Assembly: GCF_914767665.1 (NCBI RefSeq)
Contig: NC_059506.1
Span: forward strand, 19,259,825 to 19,323,824
DNA: 64,000 bases
From: Harmonia axyridis
Lineage: Eukaryota; Arthropoda; Insecta; Coleoptera; Coccinellidae
Direction of reading: 5' to 3'
Below are positions 13,901 through 25,900 of the stretch, piece after piece (positions within the stretch are counted from its first letter, which is position 1; each line of letters begins with the position of its first letter). Made by a program: the position numbers and the translations under genes. The notes below the pieces were generated by a model, which worked only from the letters and a program-made list of their open reading frames with translations, had not been told where the DNA came from and made no database searches.

Positions 13901-16900
13901 ACACTGACAGGAGTTTATTTATAATTTTAATTCAATTGTATCTATCAACTTCAATATTATGTAATTTCCAGTAATTTTAATATTAATAAAACGATTTGTC
14001 CGTAGTGAATCACAAAACCTTGTTTTAATCATTCCTGAATAGTGAGTCAAGTGATCATGCAAACTTTCATTCGTAACTTCATAAATATCCAATTACTCAC
14101 TGAATAATCAGTGAATACTCAACTATTCACTGATTATTCATGAATAGAGAAGTAGTCATTGATTATTCAACTATTCAGTGAATATTCATGATTATTCGAA
14201 TAATGCAAAATGCAATTATTCGAATAATTATTCAATGATTATTCGAATATTCGAATCATTCATTCATGATTCCCAGCCCTAGTACCGAGAGCTCGATAGA
14301 AAGATCAAGTCCCTTCTGGAGAGAGATGGTATATAAACAATGGAAGCCGCAGAGGAGGGCAGTGTCGACGTAAACACGCGATCTCTCGAAACCAAGTATT
14401 TAAAAATCTGAAAAATCCCCCGTTTTGTCTGAAAATTTTAAGTATAAGTAGACACACCAGGTTTTCAATGCATCTTAGTCTGGCTCCTAAGAATTTGGTC
14501 GCTATGTAGCGTTTCTTGAGTATGAATAAAAATGATAATTCTGTGACTTAAAAGTGAATAAAATTCTCCGATATTCAAAATTTTTGTATCTTAAATGACT
14601 CGCCCAAACAATTCGAACAGTTTGGTTTTCAAAGCCAGCACTCCATTGTGTTCCAAGTAGTTGAACAAATCACGGACAGATTCAACCGCAAACAAGTCAA
14701 AATGTCTGTGTTATTGAAAGAGGCCAAAGCGTTTGATAAAGTATGGCACAAAGAACTTCTATACAAATTGTGGCTGGTTTTCCAAGATCCATGGTCCAAT
14801 TTATAGCCTTCTACATGAATTCTCACAAATTCATAGCCAAAGTAATCTTCTGAGAAGGCACTTTCAGTTGGAGTCCCGCAAGGATCTCTGTTGTCATCGT
14901 TAATGTTTATATTATGATATGTATCCGATATGCCGAAAACGGAAGAAAATTCAATGTTCATTACGCTGACGATTCTACCCTTCTTGCCAGTTCGTGGTGT
15001 TCCTAAATGACAACGAAGTATCTGCAAAAATCCATCTCGAGACTTCAATCATGGTTCGCTTGATGGAAAAATTGAAGTGAAGAGCGAGGCTCTTCTTTTC
15101 AGTCAAAAGAGGAAAGATCCCCTCGGAAACATATCAGGTGTGTGAATAAGTCTTTCCCGTTTTTTGTAAGAGATGGCGCCACCAATACTGTGCGAGTATT
15201 TAATGGTTACATATGTCATAATCGAAGCTTATTCATCTGTCAACAATTCCACACTAACACATTAGTTGAAATTTTTTCGCATCATAAATTTTTGAAATCG
15301 TGAAAATGTCGAAATTTGAGCCGAGTCGACGTCATTTGCGGGAAGTTTCACTTTATTGGTTCAATTTGAAGAAATCTGCTGCCGAGGCGCATCGGTTGCT
15401 TCAGGAAGCTTATGGAGAAGGTTGTGTCGATGATTCAAGTGTTCGCGGATGGTTTCGACGCTTCAAAAGTGGCGATTTCGACGTGGAAGACAAGGAGCGT
15501 TCCGGGCGGCCGCAAATCTTTGAAGATCAAGAATTGGCGACTTTGCTTGATGAAGATTCGTGTCAAACGCAAGAAGAACTTGCTGAAGCATTGGGAGTTG
15601 ACCGAACAACCATTTCCAAGCGTTTGAAAGCGTTTGGGAATGGTCCAGAAGCAAGGAAATCGGGTGCCGTACGAACTGAAGCTGAGAGACGTCGAACGGC
15701 GTTTTTTCACTTGCGAACAGCTGCTTCAGCGACATAAAAGAAAGGGTTTTCTGCATCGTATCGTGACTGGCGATGAAAAGTGGATCCGTTACGATAATCA
15801 GAAGCGAAGAAAATCATGGGGACTACCCGGCCATGCATCATCATCGACGGCCAAGCCAAATATTCATGGCGCCAAGCTCATGCTCTGTATATGGTGGGAC
15901 CAGCTAGGTGTGGTTTACTATGAGCTTCTGAAACCGAATGAAAGGATCACAGGCGAGGTCTATCGACGACAATTGATGCGTTTGAGCCGCGCACTGCGAG
16001 AAAAACGGCCACAATACTCCGACAGGCACGACAAAGTTATTTTGCAACATGACAATGCTCGCCCACATGTTGCACAGCCGGTGAAAACATACTTAGAAAC
16101 GCTCAAATGGGAAGTCCTACCCCACCCGCCGTATAGTCCAGACATTGCTCCGTCTGATTACCATCTCTTCAGATCGATGACGCATGGCCTGGCTGACCAG
16201 CACTTCCATTCCTACGAGGAAGCCAAAAAATGGGTGGATGACTGGATAGAGGCCAAACCGGTCGAATTTTTTCGCAACGGGATTCGTATGTTGCCAGAAA
16301 GATGGGGAAAAGTTGTAGCTAGCGATGGCCAATACTTTCAATAATTCATTTGTAACCATTTTTTCACAATAAAGGCTCAAAATTTGAAAAAAAACGTGAA
16401 AGACTTATTCACACACCTTATAGTAATGTTCAGTAGGACGATCGAATGGAAAAGCAAGCCCAGACAAGACTGAAACAGTATCTAATTGTGAGCGGTTGTT
16501 ATTACAATTGTACCGGTTTTATTATCATCGAATAATTCAGAGTCCAATCGGCCGATTTCAGACATGCAAAGTCCCTTGGTGTCAGTATTCAATTCAGTGT
16601 TTTACAATCCTCACTTCACTCTACTTTACTCTTTGATGATTTGGTTGTTGATCAAAATTAAGAGTAACGCACACTGCTTGAAGAGCCACTAATATCGAGA
16701 AAAGGGAATATGTAATTTTTTAGAGGTTATTTAACTTCGATAAGCGGTGAAGGTCTTCGACTAAGTATATTTCCGAAGGATAGTAGGAAAAAATAGTATT
16801 TTTCATGTTGTTAGTACAAAAAAAAAAGATCTTATTCACCTATAAGGAACACAGTCGAATCGAATGTCTGTCCATTCTTCCTTCATTTTCTTCAAATTCT

Positions 16901-19900
16901 TTTCTAGTGCGTATTCTTTCGTTGCAGCGCCACTTATCTCTTCCAGTTTTGCAGAGAATTTGGGTAAACCAGCTTCTATCATCTCGTTCAATGTTGATTC
17001 TGTACCTATTACCAAGGGAACTCCGACAATCTCACCAATCTGAAAATATTGTTTAATCACATTTAATTTATATGAAGCTGAAATGGAAAAAATAGAAATT
17101 TAGGCACCAAATTAGATTCTATTTTGGGAAGAGGGAAAATATAAGGTGTACAACTTTGCTTCCGCCGTTTTGGCTGTAGTTGTAAGTGGTAGTCATAATC
17201 GATCGAAATTTGAATCTAGAGAAGATAAGAAAGGCAGAAAATAAGTCAAAGGCCATTTGGTCTTTGATTAGGGCACGAACAGAGTCCAAACAAAAAGTAG
17301 TCGAACCGAAGAACACCGTCGATGAGTTCAACAAATTTTTCGCCAACATCGGTGAAGAAACAGCAAGAAGTTGCAACAGAGGTAATACAACACCAGAAGA
17401 ACTTCTGAGAAAATGCAGCAAACAACCAAGTAATTCTTTTTACATGCAAGACATAACATCGGACGAAATAGAAAGAATTACAAGACGGATGAAAGTTAAG
17501 AACACAAGAGACATTTATGGACTATCTACTAAAGTTTCGAAAGAGATCATTTCTACAATCGCCTTTTTTTTGAGTGGAATATTCTCAAGATGTTTATCTG
17601 AGGGACACTTTCCCGATCAACTAAAAAAGAGACGAGTCATTCCGATTCACAAACAGGGCGACCCAGGAGAGATGAGTAACTTCCGGCCGATAACCAGACA
17701 ACCAGCAATGGCAAAAATTTTAGAGAGTGCGATAAAGGATAGATTCACTAGCTTCTTTGAAAAACAAGACATCTGGAGCCGACAACAACATGGCTACCTG
17801 AAGGGCAAATCTACCACAACAGCACTAGCTGAAATCCTACGAAAGATCGCTGACGCCATTGATGCAGGAAGGAAATGTGAATTGTCCTCATGCGATATTA
17901 GCAAAGCTTTTAACAGTATGGATCACTCACTCCTGCTAAAGAAGTTGAGGTTTTATGGAATAAGGGGAGTTGCTATGAAGTTGATGACCAACTACCTAGA
18001 AAAAAGGTACCAACAAGTACAAATAGGTGAAGAATACTCTAACTGGGAACTGGTTGAAAGTGGAGTTCCACAGGTATCAATTTTGGGACCAATTATTTTC
18101 CTGGTATATGTTAATGATCTGCCCGCGAATATAGAACAGGTGGATGTGGTTATGTTTGTGGATGACACCAGCTTCCTCCATTCGGCCCTCAACCAACAGG
18201 AACTAGATGATAGCAAAAGAAAGACATTGGCGGATGCTCAACAATGGTTTAATGCTAATAGAATGAGGATGAACCCGGAAAAGACACAATCATTGTGCTT
18301 CACACCTAGAGACAAACTACCTCAAATTCCTTGGAATTCAAATCCAGTCAGGTCTAAAGTTCTCATACCATATAAATGAACTTGTTAAGAGTCTCTCTAG
18401 AGCAATCTTCGTCATAAGAAGAATGAAGCAGTTGGCCGGCCAACAGGCAACGAAGGTGGCTTATTTTGGTTTTTTTCACTCGGCTATTTCGTACGGAGTA
18501 CTTGCTTGGGGAAACATGCCAGGAAGGGAGCGCATATTCGTCAAGCAAAAAATGGCTTTACGAATAATATGCAATGCAGATAAAACATCGAGCTGTAGAC
18601 ATTTATTTAGGCAGGAAAACATCCTTACTTTGACATCCTTATTTATACTCGTCTGTGTCGCCTATATCCATGACCATAAACATAGTTTACAGCTCAATAA
18701 CTTCAACCATGAGTATAACACCAGAAATGCAAGTAAGCTCATCATCACCCACCACAGACTGGCCACGACCAACTAAGTATAAACCATCAAGCGGTAAAAA
18801 TATATAACAGCCTGCCGGAAAGATATAAGGAACTGAGCAACAAAAAATTACGGAATGTACTCAAGACGGAACTGGTGCGGAAAGCCTACTACAGATTCTA
18901 TAAAGTGAAAAAATGTATGTTACTCATGTAAAAATGTCCATTGTTTTATATTACCTTTACAAGTAACGTTATCGGACTGCTTTGTATAATTTTTATAATA
19001 TTTATGTATGTTCATATGCCTGTAATTTACTCGGTAATTTATGTATATTCATATGCCTGTATATATAACATTGTATTTATGACTCCCCATGTAATTTTGA
19101 TGGGTTAAAATGGTAGGATCTTTGTAAATTTACATTGATTACTATACAAATAAACAAATAATACGAGTAAGTAGATCGTAGATTTCATACAATAAGCTTA
19201 GGTATTTATTAACATAACGCCATCGAAAAATTAGTCACATGTTAGCTTACTAGCCAAATTGTCGTCATTTGGGGAGGTTTTAATTTTCCGCTTTTATATA
19301 AAGAAATCTGCGGCTGAGGTAATTCGAATGCTTTCAAATAACTATGATGAGGCCGCTATTAGTGGAAGAACACGCCGAGAGGGGTTTTAACGCTTCAAGA
19401 ACGGTGATTTTTACGTCGAATGGCGTGGCATGGCGGTGGAAGAGAGAAGGTTTTCGAAGATGCAGAATTGAAGGCATTACTTGCTCAAGACTCGTGTTAA
19501 ACGCAACAAGTGTTGGCAGAATCATTGGGAGTGACGCGAAAAGACATTTCAAAACGCTTGAAAGTCATGAGAATGATTCAGAAACAAGGAAATGATGAGA
19601 GATGTTGAAACGGTTTTTGTTTACTTGTGAACAGCTGCTTGCAAGGCATCACATCGTGACTGGAAACGAAAAATGGTTTCATTACGATAAACCAAGCGCA
19701 AAATATTGTAAGGATATTCCGGCCATGCTTCCACGTCGATGGCCAAACCGAATATTCACGTTCCCAAGGTCATGCTTAGTATTTGGTGCGACCAGCTCAG
19801 CGTAGTGTATTATCGTTATCGAACGCAATTAATGCGTTTGAGCGGAGCATTGAAAGATAAACAGCCGCAATACAACGAGAGACATGATTAAGTGATTTTA

Positions 19901-22900
19901 CAGCATGCAATGCTCGACCCCATGTTGCGAAAGTGGTCAAGATATAGACATACTTGGAAAAGTTGAAATGAGAAGTCCTACCCCGCATACCGTATTCTCC
20001 AGACGTTTTTCCGTCGGACTATCACTTGTTTCGATCAATGGCACACGGCTAGTACTTCTGGTCTTATGAAGAAGTAAAAAATTGGATCGAGTAAAAAGAT
20101 GACCAGTTTTTTCAACGCGGGATTCGTACGCTGCTCGGAAGATGGAAGAAAGTAGTGGTCAGCGATGGACAATACTTCGAATCATAAATGTATAACCAGT
20201 TTTTTAGAATAAAGCCTAGAAAACGGCGGAAGCAAAGTTGTACGCGTATGTACAAAAACATGTTTTTTATATGTTGTTTATGTACGATTCACTTTACAAA
20301 TTCTTCCGTATTGGTTTTTCATGCTCTCTGTTCTCGGTAAAGTAAATCGTATACAGTTTCATGTTACACAGTGCATAAAGAGACAGTTATATAGTTGGTG
20401 AGTTGTACAAATTTCGTTATTTTATGTGGGGGGATTAGAAAAAACGTATAATGGAACTCACCGTATCCCAATGTCGTTTTTGTAGACCCTTATTACATAC
20501 GGTAGTCAAGACTGGAAGGAATTGTCTAAATTTCTCAACTTTGGCTCTCACAATTTCCGCAACTCGTTTTGCTCCTGGGTTATCACTCAACATCTTTGAT
20601 AACTTATAAAGCACTCTCCAAGAATTCTCAACATATTCTGATACTGCTTCAGCATCCAAACCCAAGAATGGCCCGTAATACCTATTAATAATGGAAAATT
20701 TAAATGATTTGAACAGTTTTTTTATTAAGTATACTCGTGAATCAATTGTCAAGGAGAGTCTATACAAGGTGTCTCATTTAAAAGTGTCCACCCTCAACAA
20801 CGAATCAAAACTTGTGAAAACACTCAGACTGGTTGATTTTTGATATGGATTACAAAGCTTGCTTTTACTAGCAACCCCCTGGAAAGGGTTGCAACTCCAT
20901 CAGGAATTTGAATAGGGAAAGTGGGTAGTTTTGTAGCACAAATGTATGCATGGTTTCAAATTGGTGTGAACCTGCAGTTATGTTCGATAAAGTGGATATC
21001 CAAAAAGTTACAGGGTATTTTTTATGGAATTATGGTACCGATAAAACTGAATAAAACAGAGGTGTACTAATTGATCGTATAATTTTCATAAAAAGAAAAA
21101 TATTTTTAACAAATAGTAAAAATTTACCACAAATTCTCAAATTTCTCACCATTAGATTGTTTGCAGCGGTAAAACCGTGATTTTTTTTGTTCGAAGACAA
21201 AGCAAAAACAAACAATAAGGTGGTTAAAAAGTGTTCGAATCTCGTTTCAGTATTCTGTATTGCAGAATTATTATAGGGGTACGTTTTATCAGTTCTTAAT
21301 AAAAATTACAAAATGGTTTACACATTGGAAGAGAGAAAGGAAATGTTGAAAAATATTCCCAGAACAATGACTATGCTAAGGCTACTGCGAGGATTTTTAA
21401 TGAAAGACATCCAGCTGTGTGAATCTGTCACCCCCAAATGCGAATTTTGGGATAAAAATTTCAGGATTGTTTGTCCATCGTATTCGTAAGTCCACGTTTA
21501 TCCACCGTTTTTTTCATTGGACAGGCACCGTTCGACAGATATAAGAAAATACATCTTTTCCGTTTATTTTCTGAGCAGAACCCCCAAATTGCAAAAAAGT
21601 CTGTAAAATGCCATAGATCTTTTATCCAATGTAATAGTCCGGGAGCCAGTAACAGATATACATGACCAAGTTCCTCTCAAACGGTAATTAGTAGAATGCA
21701 TCAGATAATGGTAATAAAAACCTCGTGAACGTCAGCTACGACTCTGCTGGAGGGGAGAACGACGGCAGCCCCCCAAACACAAAGAAAAAAAATACATTTA
21801 GTCATTTCCTCCCAACTGAAAATTTGTCAAATTGTAGCTAACCCAATATCTAGACGAAAAAATACAATCAGCTGGCTATAGCATGGTGGATTATACGTCA
21901 GCTGGCGCCTCAAACATGAAAAAAAAATAATTATTTTCAATGACAGCTCTGACAGCGACTCTTAAAATGAATCAACCAGTAACAGATATACATGACCAAG
22001 TTCCTCTCCAACGGTAATTCGTAGAATGCATCAGATAATACTAATAAAAAGCCTAGTGAACGTCAGCTACGACTCGGCTGGGGGGGAGAGCGGCGGCAGC
22101 CCCCCAAACACGAAGAAAAAAAAATACATTTAGTCATTTCCTCCCAACTGAAAATTTGTCAAATTGTAGCTAACCCAATATCTAGACGAAAAAATACAAT
22201 CAGCTGGCTATAGCATGGTGGATTATACGTCAGCTGGCGCCTCAAACATGAAAAAAAAATAATTATTTTCAATGACAGCTCTGACAGCGACTCTTAAAAT
22301 GAATCAACCAGTAACAGATATACATGACCAAGTTCCTCTCCAACGGTAATTCGTAGAATGCATCAGATAATACTAATAAAAAGCCTAGTGAACGTCAGCT
22401 ACGACTCGGCTGGGGGGGGAGAGCGGCGGCAGCCCCCCAAACACGAAGAAAAAAAAATACATTTAGTCATTTCCTCCCAACTGAAAATTTGTCAAATTCT
22501 AGCTAACCCAATGTCTAGACGAAAAAATACAATCAGCTGGCTATAGCATAGTGCATTATAAGTCAGCTGGTGCCTCAAACATGAAAAAAAAAATTATATT
22601 TTCAATGATTTCCTCTCAAACAAAAATTTACCGGATGATAGCTTATATGCAACTATGGATAAATATATATGTCAGCTGGCTGCATCTTGGTGGAAAAACC
22701 GTCAGCTGATACTTTGAAAGTTATTACGTAGAAGTTAAGCGGATGCATCTATTGCCCATTTAAATGAATCAGCTGACCAGGTTTTCCTCGACCTACTGCT
22801 AGCTGATTTTTTCATTTATCACATATTAACAATCAGCTGAAAAGTTTTCATGCGGAAATAAATGACTTATCTTTAATTATTCTCATTATTTCTGAAGATC

Positions 22901-25900
22901 GCAGCATCGCACGCCAGTGTTACATAGAAAATAGTAAGGTATGGTCGATTCATTATAAGAGTCGCTGTCAGAGCTGTCATTGAAATAATTTTTTTTTCAT
23001 GTTTGAGGCACCAGCTGACGTGTAATCCACCATGCTATAGCCAGCTGATTGTATTTTTTCGTCTAGATATTGGGTTAGCTGCAATTTGACAAATTTTCAG
23101 TTGGGAGGAAATGACTGAATGTATTTTTTTTTCTTCGTGTTTGGGGGGCTGCCGCCGCTCTCCCCCTCAAGCGAGTCGTAGCTGACGTTCACGAGGCTTT
23201 TTATTACTATTATCTGCACCAAGTATCTCCCGAGAGGAAATAATCAACCAAATTTGCACCTGGCTCCCGGACTATAAGTAAGGACACTTTTGTGCACCCA
23301 ATAATTTAATTTGTTCATCCATAGAAACCAAAATATCGATCATTCGAAATTTCGGAGAGTGTGAGTTGGCACCCCCAAATGCGAAATTTGAGTTCAAAAT
23401 TTCAGGATCGTTTGTCCATCGTAGGTCCACGTTTGTCCACCCAAAAACTTCATTTGTCCACCCCCAGAAACCAAAAAAACCGACCATTTGAAATTACGCG
23501 AAGTGTGAAGATGGCACCCCCCAAATGCGAATTATGAGCTGAAAATTTCAGAATCGTTTGTCCATCGTAGGTCATCGTAGTGCATCATCAAATTCAGATT
23601 GATAAAAGGACTTTTATCAACGAGTAAATCTATATATCATCATCAACTGATAAATTTTTGCTGGAAGCAAAACAAATTCGATAAATTTTAAGTATCATCT
23701 ATCAATCATGCATCGACCCTACTCTCGAAGTAGACATTCATTTTTTAAACGAACTCCTAATTCAAAATTCTATACTCACCATAAATCGTATTTCAAATGG
23801 AAATCATAAACAGTATGCCACAGTTTATCATAAGGTTCTAGTACGTTCACCATTTTATGAAGATTGAAGAAAGGAGATGGATCGAAATCGAGAAGTTGTT
23901 CCTCTTCATTTATATTTTCTGCCTCTCTTTTGTCCTCCTGGAAATCCAAAAATGATTTAATGTATTTCATACACTGAATTTTGAAGAAAATATGGCTAAT
24001 TCTCCTGAATGTGTACCAATGTAGGTACATATTATACTTTCTCTAATTCTGTGGTTATTCCGTTCATTCTTCCACATCTTGTAGAACAAAATCGTGCGAG
24101 AATATATCAGAAAGGCACAGTTTTCATGGTTATATTTTATTATTCTATGTTGGCACTCCGAACTTTCCGCCACGGCTCTATCTGTCAATTCATCAATCTG
24201 CCTTAAAGAAATCAGTTCGGCCAACCAACATTTTTCAATGCAAAAATCACTAAATTATATTTATGGAAATATTCCATTAATTTCAATGAAAATGCAATGA
24301 ATTAGAGAAAATAATGTATAATACTCGTACAGAAGGCTCATTCTACCACTCGTTCATTCCAAAACTCGCCACTTCGTGGCTCGTTTTTGAATTTTGAACT
24401 CGTGGAAGAATATCAATGCCTTCTGCACTTGTATTATAAATAACTATTCTCTAATTCTGTGGTTATTCCGTTCATTCTTCCACATCTTGTAGAACAAAAT
24501 CGTGCGAGAATATATCAGAAACGCACAGTTTTCATGGTTATATTTCATTATTATATGTTGGTACTCCGAACATTCCGCCACGGCTTTATCTGTCAATTCA
24601 TCAATTTGCCTTAAAGAAATCAGTTCTGCCAACCAACATTTTTCAATGCAAAAATCACTAAATGATATTTATGGAAATATTTCATTAATTTCAATAAAAA
24701 TGCAATGAATTAGAGAAAATAATGTATAATACTCGTACAGAAGGCTCATTCTACCACTCGTTCATTCCAAAACTCGCCACTTCGTGGCTCGTTTTTGAAT
24801 TTTGAACTCGTGGAAGAATATCAATGCCTTCTGCACTTGTATTATAAATAACTATTTAAATACTGCTCTGGGGGATATAACTGGTGAAAAATCTGTTGGT
24901 TGAAAACTTGACATTCATGGCTTTGTGTAGCAATGTGAGAGATAAACTCCGTACCTGCAATTTTCCGACAATTTCCTCTACTAGTTTTGCATTTTCCTCC
25001 ATTTCTTCCATTGTTAAAATTGCAGGATCCTTCTTTCGGAATGCGTGTACTAATTTCTCATGTTTTATCAATTTATTGTCGAATATCGATCGTTTACTTT
25101 TGAGTGCTACTTCTGCTTGGTCTCTCTTCATATTAACTCTCTGAATGGCAAGCTCTATCACAACTTCCATATCTTTCGGCCATAGGAATGTTCTACAGTT
25201 CAAATGAATTTCTTCCACTGAAATGCTCAATTAAATGAATGATTTATACATTTCAAGGTACTTGTTATGCAAAACAGAAAACTAATATTTTTTCCAAATG
25301 GTTTTCATATGGTACATTCTTGCCATGACTTTATATTGGACTAAATAAGGATTCAATTTTAAAGTCAACAAAGAATTTGTTGTTGAAAAATCGACATTAT
25401 GCGGACGTAATGAACTCTAATGTTTTTTCAAAGTTGGCGCCGTATAGCTTGGGGTTTCACAGTGATTCAAGTGCCGCTTGTGATGTTGGCAATCCTGCGA
25501 AGAAATTGGCATCCAACTGTCAGTTTCACCGGTAGAATAGCTACGAATGTGTTTAAGTCGGTTAAAAATTTTTTGTTCAATTGGATTCTTAATTGCTTCT
25601 GGAGAGTTGATGGCAATATTCGTTATTAATTGAATATATTCTTATATCTGATGTTATAATATGTAAGTAGTATACTTAAGTTTTAAGACGGATATTAGTT
25701 TAGTTTCGTTTTGAAATCTTGCTTCATTATTATAAGAAGTATGTATCCGACAAAATGACAAACTATCCTGAAGGACAAAATGAAACACTATGTCATTTTG
25801 ACGTAGTAAATTATTATGCTAGGTTCATCCTAAAGATTGTTCATTTAAACTGAATCTTTTGTACAGATTTATGAAAAATGATGAACAATTCTTATGAGGA

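Larger units (their letters stand above)
14625..16500 (+). mobile_element. Degenerate jockey-like reverse transcriptase fragment
   Basis: The plus strand at 14640-15130 reads, with frameshifts, landmarks of jockey-type reverse transcriptase: LLKEAKAFDKVWHKELLYKL, SVGVPQGSLLSSL and SEALLFSQKRKDP. The catalytic ADD motif is decayed. The mariner at 15134-16420 was inserted into it; after the mariner, bases from 16423 resume with a reading like MFSRTIEWKSKP, which fits the same protein. It is a dead fragment within dynein intron 14. Confidence 0.75.
24041..24856. repeat. 408-bp tandem duplication inside dynein intron 11
   Basis: Copy one is 24041-24448 and copy two 24449-24856, differing at about a dozen positions. 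Each copy carries the same open frame on the minus strand (words AELISLRQIDELTD and ILFYKMWKNERNNHRIRE) and the same small inverted-repeat element. The frame is not needed to join exons 11 and 12, and several of the differences between copies change amino acids, so I treat it as non-coding. Confidence 0.92.

Noticed and set aside
21651..22643. CRISPR-like array because of three regular repeats
   Set aside because: The units are 331 bp and continuous with no spacers, inside a eukaryotic transposable element.
23967..24632. Two similar minus-strand frames (AELISLRQIDELTD...) as alternative dynein exons
   Set aside because: No donor site follows the dynein-like words, exons 11 and 12 join directly in phase, and differences between the copies often change amino acids.
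25420..25629. 69-codon plus-strand frame in dynein intron 10
   Set aside because: No motif, no regulatory context, AT-rich; probably chance.
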